A DNA stretch of 64,000 nucleotides from Granulosicoccus antarcticus IMCC3135 (GCF_002215215.1 NZ_CP018632.1:3406501-3470500), one strand, 5' to 3'. Counted from the stretch's first letter, positions 41,866-50,454 are shown. Made by a program: numbers and translations. The notes: generated by a model from the sequence alone, not told the origin.

Positions 41866-42840
41866 ATGAATCGATTCGATCGCGTTACCTCCATTTTACT
41901 GTTGCTGCAAACACGATCGGTTCTTACAGCTCGATTTCTGGCAGAGCATTTTCAGGTTACCGAGCGCACGATCTATCGTGATATCAGAACCCTGGAGAAT
42001 GCCGGTGTGCCCATTGGCGCTGAGGCGGGTGTTGGCTACTTTCTGGAAAAAGGTTATCGCTTGCCGCCGGTCAGTTTCACGCTTGATGAGGCAGCCTCCT
42101 TGTTATTAGGGGAAAAGCTACTGGTGTCGAGTCTGGATGCCAGTTCATTGCAGGATTTCAAACAGGCTCTGAACAAGGTCAGGGCGGTTATCGATAGTGC
42201 GGACACCGATTATCTGAGTTCGCTGGATACCGATCTGGAAGTATTCCCGACTGGCAGTCATTTTCCCATTGATGCTGCTCATGAAGAGAATCAGGAACCA
42301 GGGGTATCCGGAGCACAGGGAGTTGCGCACAGTGGGGATCGCTGGTTGCGTGAGTGTCGAGGTGCGCTGGTACGTCGGCAGGTGATAGAAATTGGCTATG
42401 CCAGCACTGGTAGTGACAGTCATACCGCCCGGCTAATCGAGCCTATCGGGCTTTTCTACTATAGCTGGCACTGGCATCTGATTGCCTGGTGTCGTCTGCG
42501 TGAAGCCTATCGGGATTTCAGGCTGGATCGCATTCAATCTTTCTCGCTACAGTCTGAGCAGTTTGCACGCCATAGCAGACTGACTCTGCAAGAGTATCTC
42601 AAGCAACGACCCGGGCAAGAAGAGTTGCAGGAGGTTGAATTGTACTTCAGTACAGAGGCTGCTCGATTTGTTGGCTTGTCAGTGCCCTCTGTCATAGTTG
42701 ATTCCTCGGTCAAACACCGTGAACCAAGGTCCGGAGCTTCTCCGGTTCTCCGGTCAGTGAATCAATGGGAAACAAGCTATGAAGCGCACATCTGTCAATC
42801 CGTGGTCGTGGTCCTTGAAGCTCGGTTACCACCAGGCTGA
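41866..42840 (+). CDS. YafY-type HTH/WYL transcriptional regulator with atypical C-terminus
   Basis: 324 residues. DeoR-type HTH at ~1-60 (RVTSILLLLQTRSVLTARFL, TERTIYRDIRTLENAGVP), then a middle region and a WYL domain with IEIGYASTGSDSHTARLIEP and LFYYSWHWHLIAWCRLREAY. The C-terminal WCX domain begins normally (VELYFSTEAARFVG) but the following ~60 residues (ending VVVVLEARLPPG) look unlike the family and overlap the RidA-like gene by 62 bases in another frame. Alternative frames close quickly, so this looks like a truncation or fusion rather than one recent frameshift. Ligand sensing by WYL proteins often involves nucleotides; the target here may be the adjacent RidA gene. Confidence 0.8.
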   Translation: MNRFDRVTSILLLLQTRSVLTARFLAEHFQVTERTIYRDIRTLENAGVPIGAEAGVGYFLEKGYRLPPVSFTLDEAASLLLGEKLLVSSLDASSLQDFKQALNKVRAVIDSADTDYLSSLDTDLEVFPTGSHFPIDAAHEENQEPGVSGAQGVAHSGDRWLRECRGALVRRQVIEIGYASTGSDSHTARLIEPIGLFYYSWHWHLIAWCRLREAYRDFRLDRIQSFSLQSEQFARHSRLTLQEYLKQRPGQEELQEVELYFSTEAARFVGLSVPSVIVDSSVKHREPRSGASPVLRSVNQWETSYEAHICQSVVVVLEARLPPG

Positions 42841-43174
42841 AATACTTGAAGACATCAAACGACAGTTGGTCTGTGCAGGCCAGACCTCCGTTGATGCCCA
42901 GGGCAACCCGCAGCACACAGACGATATGCGTGGCCAGATGGCTCTTGCGCTGGAGAACCTGGAGGCGGTACTTGAGGCGGCTGGCATGAGTCTGAGCAAT
43001 ATCACGCGGCTCAATATCTACACCACGGATATGGACGAAACCATGGAGCATTTTGATGTACTGGGAGCGGGGTTCGGCGCGTTCAATGCCACACCGCCAA
43101 TGACCCTGCTTGGTGTTACACGACTCGCGATTCCAACGCTAATGTTTGAGATCGAGGCGACAGCCGCAGACTAG
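42779..43174 (+). CDS. RidA-family (Rid) protein
   Basis: 131 residues. SVNPWSWSLKLGYHQAEIL, CAGQTSVDAQGNPQHTDDM and ITRLNIYTTDMDETMEHF are typical of the YjgF/YER057c/UK114 fold, which forms trimers. The Arg required for enamine/imine deamination (the R of the PARS-type motif in E. coli RidA) aligns with Met in PPMTLLGVTR, so the protein belongs to a Rid subgroup without that catalytic residue, and its activity is unclear. It overlaps the end of the regulator gene by 62 bases. Confidence 0.88.
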   Translation: MKRTSVNPWSWSLKLGYHQAEILEDIKRQLVCAGQTSVDAQGNPQHTDDMRGQMALALENLEAVLEAAGMSLSNITRLNIYTTDMDETMEHFDVLGAGFGAFNATPPMTLLGVTRLAIPTLMFEIEATAAD

Positions 43175-43227
43175 ATCGATTCAAGCCTATCGCCAACACA
43201 GCAAGCAATCACTTCACGGTAATGCCC

Positions 43228-43256
43228 AAAAAAACGGCTGATCATATGACCAGCCG
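43228..43256 (-). terminator. Terminator of the first beta-barrel paralogue (repeat copy A)
   Basis: A near-perfect 22-base palindrome at 43235-43256 (outer arms CGGCTG/CAGCCG) is followed, in the minus direction, by seven T (43228-43234). Homologous elements occur at 46714-46739 and 49457-49485. Confidence 0.9.
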
Positions 43257-43305
43257 AAAAGGGGTAATGCTTTAGGGGATAGAATTTTTTGAGTTTGGGT
43301 GCGCT

Positions 43306-43797
43306 CTAGCGAATCTGCAGCTTGTACTGGAAAAACAGGACAGCGTTGTTTTTCTGATCACCGTAGTCAATGGCAGGTGAGCCACTGATGTTGAGTACCG
43401 CGTTTTTGCTCATCTTTACTTCAAGAGCCGGGAAGGGCAGTATCTTGGTCTCCGGAGCACCGTTCTTCTTGAACTGCTTGTGCACAACGGAGATGCCGAG
43501 CAGCAGACGTACTCGACTGGCGAGAACAGCGCGTGTGGCGTAGTTGATGCCACCATAGTAGGACTGGTAACCAAAGCTGTCGGACAGGGTGCCGGCATTC
43601 CAGCCCAGCTTGTGGCTAGGTGAGTATTCCCAACCGATACCGGGTGTAAAGGCGTTGCGATCGTCAAAGTTTTCGAAATGCAGAGCCAGTGTGCTCAATA
43701 CAAGGAAGCTGTTATCGGCTTTGGCGGAGGCGCTGCCTGTCAACGATCCAAAGGCCAGAAGTACAACTGTAACGATTTTGAAAATCTGTGTTTTCAT
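43306..43797 (-). CDS. Secreted outer-membrane-like beta protein, paralogue A
   Basis: 163 residues from ATG 43797, with a signal peptide (QIFKIVTVVLLAFGSLTGSA, cleavage near SASAKA). A longer frame from 43869 overlaps a consensus promoter and is rejected. The mature part has alternating hydrophobic/aromatic strands (TLALHFENFDDRNAFTPGIG, SFGYQSYYGGINYATRAVL) and ends FFQYKLQIR, with a terminal aromatic-rich strand, suggesting a small outer membrane beta-barrel of PagP/PagL-like size. No catalytic motif recognised. About 90 percent identical by eye to the protein at 49533-50024. Confidence 0.75.
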   Translation of the reverse strand: MKTQIFKIVTVVLLAFGSLTGSASAKADNSFLVLSTLALHFENFDDRNAFTPGIGWEYSPSHKLGWNAGTLSDSFGYQSYYGGINYATRAVLASRVRLLLGISVVHKQFKKNGAPETKILPFPALEVKMSKNAVLNISGSPAIDYGDQKNNAVLFFQYKLQIR

Positions 43798-43834
43798 TGT
43801 TCTAATCCCGTGTTCTTCGCTGATCTGCGCCAGC

Positions 43835-43863
43835 TTTAAAGAGCCGCTGTTGATCTGTGTCAA
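43835..43863 (-). promoter_or_regulatory. Sigma-70-type promoter of paralogue A
   Basis: TTGACA (-35, 43858-43863 on the minus strand) and TTTAAA (-10, 43835-43840) are separated by 17 bases, 38 bases upstream of the start codon. The arrangement is conserved exactly in paralogue B. Confidence 0.75.
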
Positions 43864-44441
43864 CAACATGCCGCGAACTCTACTGGGGAGCTAAGAGATA
43901 AGCAAATGGGGCGGGAGTTTATGAAAAATATAATTAAAACATAAGGTTACGATAAAATTAGAGGTGCCAATACTATGGCGCATGGGTGTAATATGTTCTA
44001 AGTTGTTGTATTGAATAATGTTTCTCTGACACGAAGAGTCGTTTGGCGCTATGCCCAAAGCGAGAACCCGCACGGGTTTTCAGGAGCATCCCGAGGGGCT
44101 CTGTGAGATGGCTCTCAGTCATCTTCTGCGATCACGGTCAGTGAGCCGGTTTGATAATTCAATTCGGTTTCGTCAGTGCTTGCAAATTGAATCGCAGATG
44201 ACGATGTCACTGATTGTCGTGCTTCATGTCATCTGGTACTCCGCCTGATTTCGGGCACGTTGATCTGGAGCAATGACTCTACAGATTACCCAAGTGGGAC
44301 GGATCATTCCTGAGTCTTTCGAAACAATACTTTGTCCTGGCATGTCTGTAATAAACGTTCAATTACTTAGATGATGTTCTGGCATGTGAGAGAGAGATTT
44401 CGCTGCACATGTGCCAAACATCGGATAACAGGAGATATTGA
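43864..44441. other. Intergenic region upstream of glnN
   Basis: About 570 bases with no supported gene. The first ~260 belong to the duplicated segment. The rest should hold the glnN promoter; no sigma-54 consensus (TGGCAC-N5-TTGC) was found. CAGGAG about 10 bases before 44442 is the glnN ribosome site. Confidence 0.5.
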
Positions 44442-46625
44442 ATGGGTGGACACACAACCAGGCTCGACGCAATTGCCGCAATCACGAAGGCACCGCCACT
44501 AGAATCGGGTATGGATTTCATTGCCACTCCTGCCAGCGAATACTGGGGCAAGAATGTCTTTAGCCTGAGTGAGATGGCACAACGCCTTCCCAAGGCAACC
44601 TTCAAGTCTTTGAAGCGGACGATAACCTCCGGCGACCTGCTTGACATCTCCACCGCAGATGCCGTGGCTGAGGCAATGAAGACCTGGGCACTCAGTAAGG
44701 GCGCAACTCACTACGCTCATGTGTTCTATCCGTTAACCGGATTAACCGCTGAGAAGCACGATTCGTTTTTTGACCCCGACGGCGATGGTGGCACCATTGC
44801 CACGTTTGCAGGTTCAGCGTTGATACAAGGCGAGCCCGACGGTTCATCATTCCCGAACGGTGGTATTCGCCAGACCTTCGAAGCTCGGGGTTACACTATT
44901 TGGGACGTGACGAGTCCAGCCTATCTGATCGAAAATCCGAATGGCACAACCTTGTGTATTCCGACTGCATTCGTGTCATGGACCGGTGAAGCCCTGGACA
45001 GAAAAACCCCTATCCTGCGCTCCATGCAAGCTTTGAACACGCAAACACAACGGGTTCTGAAGTTCTTTGGCACCGATGGGCCTTTCGTCTCCTCCACGGC
45101 GGGTGCCGAGCAGGAATATTTTCTTATCGACAAGAATTTTTACTATGCACGACCCGACTTGCTGGCGTGTGGACGCACTCTGTTTGGTGCGCCACCTCCC
45201 AAGGGTCAGGAGTTTGATGATCACTATTTCGGTGCGATTCCCGAGCGCGTTCAGGCCTTCATGTTCGAGGTCGAGCGGGAATGCTTCAAGCTTGGCATTC
45301 CGGCCAAGACAAGGCATAACGAGGTAGCCCCGGGTCAGTATGAGTTTGCGCCAGTGTATGAGTTTGCCAACGTGGCGACTGACCATCAGCAGATGATGAT
45401 GACGATCCTCAAGAAAGTGGCCGACAAATACGGCATGGCTTGCCTGATGCACGAAAAACCCTTCGCAGGTGTCAACGGTAGTGGCAAGCATGTGAATTTC
45501 TCCATGGGTTCGTCAGCCGCTGGCAATGTATTTGATCCTGGCGATACACCTGCCGAAAATGCGCAGTTTCTGGTGTTCTGTGCGGCTATGATCAGTGCGG
45601 TCTACAAGCACGCAACGTTGCTACGCGCGGTGGTGGCCACGGCCTCGAACGATCATCGTCTGGGTGCTAACGAAGCCCCACCTGCCATTTTGTCGGTGTT
45701 TCTTGGCACTGAGCTCAACGAGATCATGGAAACCATCCTCAGCGGCGATTCTTCGGTCAGCTCGAAAAGCAGCACGCTTAACATAGGGGTCGATGTACTA
45801 CCGCCGATACCCAGGCATTCGGGGGATCGTAACCGTACCAGTCCTATGGCATTCACAGGCAATCGGTTCGAATTCCGGGCGGTTGGTTCGAGTCAGTCAA
45901 TCTCCGGGCCAATGGTTGCACTTAATATCATCATGGCCGAAGCACTGGATGAGGCCGCTACAGAATTGGAACGCGCTGATACCAGCTCGAGAGAAGCCTT
46001 GGGTAAAGCGGTTGAGGCCTATGTGAGCAAGGTTTGGAAAGAGAGTTCGAGCGTGGTCTTCAATGGCGATGGATATTCATCCGGTTGGCATGAAGAGGCA
46101 GCCAGACGCGGACTTCCCAATCTGGCGACCACTGCAGATTCACTGGGTGTCTTTATGGAGCCTGCAACAATTTCTCTCTTTGAAAAATACGGCGTGTTGT
46201 CGGCGCGTGAACTTGAATCACGCTACGAGGTTTATGCCGAACAGTACGTGGCTACGGCCAATGTCGAATCGAATCTGGTTCTTGAGATGGGCAGAACACA
46301 GATATTCCCGGCTGCCATTCGCTACCAGAGCGAGCTGGCGCTCAGCCTGGCTAATCTCAAGGCCGTCGGTATCGAGACTGATCACGATTCCATCAACCTC
46401 ATCACCAGTCTGATCAAGAGTCTGCAAGTATCACTTGATGATCTGGAGAAGCTGAAGAATCAGGAAAGTTCCATAACCGATGTTGCGGCTCATTGTCAGT
46501 TCGTCAAAACCGAGGTATTGCCTAAAATGCTGGAAGTGCGCACGACGGTTGATGCACTGGAACATCGGGTTGCGGATGATTTGTGGCCGTTGCCAACATT
46601 TCAGGAAATGCTTTTTATCCGTTAG
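44442..46625 (+). CDS. glnN: Glutamine synthetase type III
   Basis: 727 residues, the length of GSIII (GlnN) enzymes, much longer than GSI or GSII. Characteristic GSIII segments: [37 protein letters not shown] with metal-binding Glu, [34 protein letters not shown] and [16 protein letters not shown]. It makes glutamine from glutamate, ammonia and ATP in the cytoplasm, as a large double-ring complex. No other nitrogen genes are adjacent. It lies between two copies of a duplicated segment, so it could be lost by recombination between them. Confidence 0.96.
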   Translation: MGGHTTRLDAIAAITKAPPLESGMDFIATPASEYWGKNVFSLSEMAQRLPKATFKSLKRTITSGDLLDISTADAVAEAMKTWALSKGATHYAHVFYPLTGLTAEKHDSFFDPDGDGGTIATFAGSALIQGEPDGSSFPNGGIRQTFEARGYTIWDVTSPAYLIENPNGTTLCIPTAFVSWTGEALDRKTPILRSMQALNTQTQRVLKFFGTDGPFVSSTAGAEQEYFLIDKNFYYARPDLLACGRTLFGAPPPKGQEFDDHYFGAIPERVQAFMFEVERECFKLGIPAKTRHNEVAPGQYEFAPVYEFANVATDHQQMMMTILKKVADKYGMACLMHEKPFAGVNGSGKHVNFSMGSSAAGNVFDPGDTPAENAQFLVFCAAMISAVYKHATLLRAVVATASNDHRLGANEAPPAILSVFLGTELNEIMETILSGDSSVSSKSSTLNIGVDVLPPIPRHSGDRNRTSPMAFTGNRFEFRAVGSSQSISGPMVALNIIMAEALDEAATELERADTSSREALGKAVEAYVSKVWKESSSVVFNGDGYSSGWHEEAARRGLPNLATTADSLGVFMEPATISLFEKYGVLSARELESRYEVYAEQYVATANVESNLVLEMGRTQIFPAAIRYQSELALSLANLKAVGIETDHDSINLITSLIKSLQVSLDDLEKLKNQESSITDVAAHCQFVKTEVLPKMLEVRTTVDALEHRVADDLWPLPTFQEMLFIR

Positions 46626-46698
46626 GAAAAATCAGAATTCCGTTCCCTGGTAGCGGTTGAAGATGCCGGGGGAGGCGATAATGCAGCTATGGCTGCTT

Positions 46699-46739
46699 TA
46701 TCGGGCCCGATAGAAAACGGCTGGTCAATTGACCAGCCG
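46699..46739. terminator. Adjacent palindromes between glnN and the cache gene (repeat copy B)
   Basis: A 14-base palindrome TATCGGGCCCGATA lies at 46699-46712. A perfect 22-base palindrome (outer arms CGGCTG/CAGCCG) lies at 46718-46739, with four T on the minus side. The second is homologous to the terminators at 43228 and 49457 and shares their flank, up to GATAGAATT. Probably terminates the cache gene leftward and glnN rightward. Confidence 0.75.
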
Positions 46740-46809
46740 AAAGGGGTCGTACTCAGGAGATAGAATTCAGTGCAATTAACACTACGTTAGCGTAGTTGCA
46801 GTTAGGCGA

Positions 46810-47253
46810 CTACTGGTAGTAACCAACAGCGCATACCTGGTCACCGACTTTGGTGACGTAGGTGATTTTCTGTACAGGCTCTGTCGTATCAGGGCGTGGC
46901 CACATATAGCTCACCTCGCTTACACCACCTTCACTTGCGTTCTTGTAGATTTCTTCACCCAACGCAGCACCGGTCTTGTCTTTCAGATCTTTCAGGCTCT
47001 CTCCGGTTAGAGACGGGTGTGCGGTGAAGTTTCCGTCCGGGCCGCCACAAAACGGATAGAGATCACGGTCCTTGAAACCACCTTCGCCACTAGCGAACAT
47101 GGTAAGTGCTGCTGCCTGGTCGGTTTCCAGTGCAACAACGGCTGATTCCAGCATGGCTTTGGCCTCATCAGCGGTACCAAAATCACTGGCAGCGAATACG
47201 CTGCTGCTCAGGGCCAATGCCGAAAATGTGCTTATAGCGAATTTGTGTAACAT
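46810..47253 (-). CDS. Periplasmic cache-domain protein, cut off from its ribosome site by an IS66 insertion
   Basis: 147 residues with a signal peptide (KFAISTFSALALSSSVFAA). The mature part resembles single cache domains: AKAMLESAVVALETDQAAAL, ASGEGGFKDRDLYPFCGGPD, GEEIYKNASEGGVSEVSYMW and VQKITYVTKVGDQVCAVGYY. Such soluble proteins bind small ligands in the periplasm. The reading frame is intact, but the IS66 element starts 4 bases upstream of the ATG, so the Shine-Dalgarno and promoter are now 1.7 kb away (at 48972 onward). Translation is probably abolished or strongly reduced unless the element supplies new signals. No partner gene for signalling is adjacent. Confidence 0.8.
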   Translation of the reverse strand: MLHKFAISTFSALALSSSVFAASDFGTADEAKAMLESAVVALETDQAAALTMFASGEGGFKDRDLYPFCGGPDGNFTAHPSLTGESLKDLKDKTGAALGEEIYKNASEGGVSEVSYMWPRPDTTEPVQKITYVTKVGDQVCAVGYYQ

Positions 47254-47257
47254 ATTC
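47250..47257. repeat. 8-bp target-site duplication, left copy
   Basis: ACATATTC directly abuts the left end of the IS66 element and is repeated exactly at 48964-48971. IS66-family elements make 8-bp duplications. Read on the minus strand it contains the ATG of the cache gene. Confidence 0.95.
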
Positions 47258-47273
47258 GTAACTATTCAGCCGT
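47258..47273 (+). repeat. Left terminal inverted repeat of the IS66 element
   Basis: GTAACTATTCAGCCGT, complementary to 48948-48963 over 16 bases, with only scattered matches further inward. Confidence 0.92.
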
Positions 47274-47494
47274 ATTTGTCGTTGCCGCGATAGATTTGCA
47301 CACTTGATTAGTACTTGATCGAGAGCAATACCGCTGGCCCTGCATCTGTAAGCGCTGTATGCGCATTCATTTTCCACGGTGCCTCAAGATTGCACAGTGG
47401 TGCTATTTTTCTGGCAGTTTTCTCAATGACGTCTATGCTCCTCATAGACAAAACGTGGCTATGAGAGCAGCTCTGAAATGTTTGGGTTGTCACA

Positions 47495-48946
47495 GTGAAA
47501 ATTCAGGATATTGACGTTGAATCGACCATCGAGTCGGTCAAGCTATCTCTGAAAAATGAGAAGGATCTATCACCTGCGCTCAGATCCTCTTTGGAGGTGT
47601 TGCTTCTGTTGGTTGGCCTGCTGCTCAACCGTGTCACTCTTAACAGCAGCACTAGCAGCATCCCACCTTCACAAGATCCGAATCGCGACAAGAAAGCGAG
47701 GCCGCCCAGAGGCAAACGCAAGCCCGGTGGACAAAAAGGTCATAAGGGGTGCACCCTGGAACCGGTGGCTGAACCAGATGAAATTGTGCCCATCAAAATC
47801 GATAAGCGCACGATTCCCACAGGAGTCGAGTACAAAGAAGTGGGCTATGAGTCACGACAGGTTTTTGATATCAAGATCTGCGCTGTCGTCACCGAGTACC
47901 GCGCCCAGATTCTTGAAGGTAGTGATGGATATCAGTACACCGCACCATTCCCCGAAGGAGTGGTTGCCAGAGCTCAATACGGCAATACGGTAAAAGTTCA
48001 GGCAGTCTATCTGTCTCAGAAACAGCTCATTCCCTATGAGCGAGTACACGAACAGTTTGCTGATCAATTTCTAATGCCGCTTAGTGCCGGGACGATCCAT
48101 AACTTCAATCGTAAAGCGTTTGACAAGCTGGAAGAATATGAAAGTTGGGTCAAGTATCAGCTCACGAACAGTACCTTACTTCACGTGGATGAAACGGGCA
48201 TCAACATTAATGGCAAGCGTCATTGGTTGCACTGCACCTCGAACCTACAATTTACCTACTATTACCCGCACGAACGCCGTGGCACTGAAGCGATGGATCA
48301 GATCGACATTCTTCCACACTTCACCGGCGTGCTATGTCATGACCACTGGAAGCCCTATTACACATATCTTTTTTGTCTCCATTCTCTTTGTAACGCACAC
48401 CACCTACGCGAACTGCAGCGTGCCTGGGAGCAGGATAAGCAAGCGTGGGCAAGAACGATGCGTCAATACCTGATAGAACTCAATACAGCGGTCAACAAGG
48501 CTCAAGGTAAGTTGGATTTAGATGAGGCGACTCGTTGGTACGCCAGATATCGTCGGATAACGAAAAAAGCACAGATCGAATGTCCTCCACCGATAGACAA
48601 TCGTCGAAGTGGTACCCGTGGCCGCCTCAAGCGCAGCAAGTCACGAAATTTGCTCGAGCGTCTGATCAACTACGAAGATGACGTGTTGCGATTCATGAGT
48701 GATGCGATAGTGCCGTTCACCAACAACCAGGGTGAGAACGACATACGGATGACCAAGGTGCAGCAAAAAATATCAGGATGTTTCCGTTCGATGGACGGTG
48801 CCTTGATATCGTGTCGAATTCGCGGCTACCTATCGACGTGCCGCAAAAATGGAGTTTCAGCAACTGATGCGCTGAACATGCTCTTTGATGGGCAGTTGCC
48901 TTCGTTCATAGCCAATACTATTCAATCACAAGCTCAGGCCGCCTGA
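47495..48946 (+). CDS. IS66-family transposase (TnpC-like)
   Basis: 483 residues from GTG 47495, the only plausible start after an in-frame stop at 47474. An N-terminal coiled coil (~1-45) is followed by a basic Lys/Arg/Gly region (KARPPRGKRKPGGQKGHKGC), a zinc-binding-like or beta domain, and the DDE catalytic domain: LLHVDETGININ (Asp), VLCHDHWKPYY (Asp), NNQGENDIRMTKVQQKISGC (Glu). SLCNAHHLRELQ is also typical of IS66. The C-terminus lies 17 bases inside the right inverted repeat. It should be functional. Confidence 0.95.
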   Translation: MKIQDIDVESTIESVKLSLKNEKDLSPALRSSLEVLLLLVGLLLNRVTLNSSTSSIPPSQDPNRDKKARPPRGKRKPGGQKGHKGCTLEPVAEPDEIVPIKIDKRTIPTGVEYKEVGYESRQVFDIKICAVVTEYRAQILEGSDGYQYTAPFPEGVVARAQYGNTVKVQAVYLSQKQLIPYERVHEQFADQFLMPLSAGTIHNFNRKAFDKLEEYESWVKYQLTNSTLLHVDETGININGKRHWLHCTSNLQFTYYYPHERRGTEAMDQIDILPHFTGVLCHDHWKPYYTYLFCLHSLCNAHHLRELQRAWEQDKQAWARTMRQYLIELNTAVNKAQGKLDLDEATRWYARYRRITKKAQIECPPPIDNRRSGTRGRLKRSKSRNLLERLINYEDDVLRFMSDAIVPFTNNQGENDIRMTKVQQKISGCFRSMDGALISCRIRGYLSTCRKNGVSATDALNMLFDGQLPSFIANTIQSQAQAA

Positions 48947-48947
48947 A

Positions 48948-48963
48948 ACGGCTGAATAGTTAC
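48948..48963 (-). repeat. Right terminal inverted repeat of the IS66 element
   Basis: Complement of the left 16-bp end; immediately followed by the right target duplication. Confidence 0.92.
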
Positions 48964-48971
48964 ACATATTC
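48964..48971. repeat. 8-bp target-site duplication, right copy
   Basis: ACATATTC, identical to 47250-47257. Confidence 0.95.
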
Positions 48972-49456
48972 CTTCCTTTAAGAGTATGAATAATCCAAGC
49001 CAGCGATGGGCAGGATTCAATGGTTAACGCTCCTTCCTTAAGTGGGCAGAATAGCTTGAGCTGAACGTTGGCAAGTCGAACAATCAGTAATCGGTGTAGA
49101 GCCTGGAGTGAACTCTCTGAATGGTTTCAATGGCTAACGTGCTCTTTCAGCCCACCTGTAGGAATCATACGAGTGTGACGCAGTTATCACAAGTAATGTG
49201 TCGAAGCAGCAATGCTTCTCATGGAGGCAACCGTTTTCAAATGGAAAATATCTCGCACTGGCACCAAGTGTTCAACAGGCTCGATTGTGCAGAATCCTAA
49301 AAACTGCAAGGTTGTCTCTGCCTGTTCAATGCGAGTGCGAAACGTAGATCTGATGACCCTCGTCGCAAATTCTCGATTGAAACGTTGAGCACAAGTGTTA
49401 CAAACAATGAGAATGGAACTTGATGCGATTCGTCAGCATGAACTTTATTTGCGCCC
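48972..49456. promoter_or_regulatory. Orphaned upstream region of the cache gene and non-coding remainder
   Basis: On the minus strand, AAAGGAAGG at about 48972-48980 directly precedes the right duplication, so without the IS the order is AAAGGAAGG, AAT, ATG, giving the cache gene a strong ribosome site. Its promoter should lie a little further right. The rest of these ~485 bases contains no supported gene; two imperfect copies of CAATGGTTAACG/CAATGGCTAACG occur near 49018 and 49129. Confidence 0.75.
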
Positions 49457-49485
49457 AAAAAAATGGCTGATCAAACGATCAGCCA
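49457..49485 (-). terminator. Terminator of the second beta-barrel paralogue (repeat copy C)
   Basis: TGGCTGATC (49464-49472) and GATCAGCCA (49477-49485) form a 9-bp stem with a 4-base loop. Seven T (49457-49463) follow in the minus direction. Confidence 0.9.
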
Positions 49486-49532
49486 AAAGGGGTAATGCTT
49501 TAGGGGATAGAATTTCTGGAATTGGGTGCGCT

Positions 49533-50024
49533 CTAGCGAATTTGTAGCTTGTACTGGAAAAACAGGACAGCGTTGTTTTTCTGGTTACCGTAGTCAATGG
49601 CGGGTGAGCCACTGATGTTCAGTACCGCGTTCTTGCTCATTTTTAGTTCGAGAGCCGGGAAGGGCAGTATTTTGGTTTCCGGAGCACCGTTCTTCTTGAA
49701 CTGCTTGTGCACCACGTTCAGACCGACAAGGAGGCGTACTCGATTGTAGAGAGCAGAGCGTGTGGCGTAATTGATGCCGCCGTAGTAGGACTGGTAGCCA
49801 AAGCTGTCGGACAAAGTGCCTACGTTCCAACCCAGTTTGCGGCTGGGCGAGTACTCCCAACCGATGCCTGGAGTAAAGGCGTTGCGCTCGTCGAAGTTTT
49901 CGAAATGCAGAGCCAATGTGCTCAATACAAAGAAGCCGTTATCGGCTTTGGCGGAGGCGCTGCCTGTCAACGATCCAAAGGCCAGAAGTACGACTGTAAC
50001 GATTTTGAAAATCTGCGTTTTCAT
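49533..50024 (-). CDS. Secreted outer-membrane-like beta protein, paralogue B
   Basis: 163 residues from ATG 50024; the longer frame to 50105 runs across the promoter. Signal peptide and strands as in paralogue A, with substitutions such as SNSFLV to NGFFV, SHKLGWNAG to SRKLGWNVG and LASRVRLLLGISV to LYNRVRLLVGLNV. The last 50 residues (KQFKKNGAPETKILPFPALE onward) are almost unchanged, suggesting selection on that half. Likely outer membrane or periplasmic; function unknown. Confidence 0.75.
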   Translation of the reverse strand: MKTQIFKIVTVVLLAFGSLTGSASAKADNGFFVLSTLALHFENFDERNAFTPGIGWEYSPSRKLGWNVGTLSDSFGYQSYYGGINYATRSALYNRVRLLVGLNVVHKQFKKNGAPETKILPFPALELKMSKNAVLNISGSPAIDYGNQKNNAVLFFQYKLQIR

Positions 50025-50061
50025 TGTTCTAATCCCGAGTTCTTTGCCGGTCTGCGCCAGC

Positions 50062-50090
50062 TTTAAAGAGCCGCTGTTGATCTGTGTCAA
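50062..50090 (-). promoter_or_regulatory. Sigma-70-type promoter of paralogue B
   Basis: TTGACA (50085-50090, minus) and TTTAAA (50062-50067) with a 17-base spacer, identical in layout to paralogue A. Confidence 0.75.
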
Positions 50091-50410
50091 CAACATGCCG
50101 CGCACTCTACTGGGGAGCTAAGCGATACGCAAATGGAGTGGGGATATTTGGAAAAACGATTTAAAACATAGTGTTATGGCTTTATTGCTGGCGCCATTAC
50201 TATGGCGTCAAGCTAAAATTCATCGTAAGTAGTTGTATTGAATGAGTTTTATTTGGCACGATGGCCAACCTGTCTCTATGCCCAAAGCGAGAACCAGCAT
50301 GGGTTTTCAGGGGCGAGTCGAGGGGCTCTGTGAGACGGCTCTCAGTATCTGTCAGCTTGAGAGACAGCGATCCGGTGCCTCGATATCCATGTCCGGATGA
50401 GCACATGGGG

Positions 50411-50446
50411 TATACCGCCAAGCTGATTGGAATGCTCGGCGGTATA
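50411..50446. terminator. Inverted repeat after the small HTH-like gene
   Basis: TATACCGCC (50411-50419) and GGCGGTATA (50438-50446), loop 18 bases, just past the stop of the gene at 50455. No T tract follows, so it is only a possible terminator. The ~100 bases to its left belong to the duplicated segment and hold no gene. Confidence 0.45.
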
Positions 50447-50454
50447 GGGACTAC

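Larger units (their letters stand above)
43228..44130. repeat. Paralogous ~0.9-kb segment, copy A
   Basis: From the terminator hairpin through a 163-codon gene, its promoter and ~250 bases beyond, this segment matches 49457-50350 in the same orientation. Similarity is very high in the gene and weaker beyond it, with well-conserved islands such as TATGCCCAAAGCGAGAACC. Boundaries are approximate. The two copies flank glnN, the cache gene and the IS66 element. Confidence 0.8.
47258..48963 (+). mobile_element. Complete IS66-family insertion sequence, 1706 bp
   Basis: Ends are defined by 16-bp terminal inverted repeats (GTAACTATTCAGCCGT inward from 47258, and its complement ending at 48963) and flanked by identical 8-bp duplications ACATATTC. 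One transposase gene of TnpC type is present and no tnpA or tnpB, as in the single-gene ISBst12-like branch. The intact ends, exact duplication and open frame indicate a recent insertion. Confidence 0.95.
49457..50350. repeat. Paralogous ~0.9-kb segment, copy B
   Basis: Direct repeat of 43228-44130, including terminator, gene, promoter and downstream islands. The two differ by scattered substitutions, so the duplication is not very recent. Confidence 0.8.
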
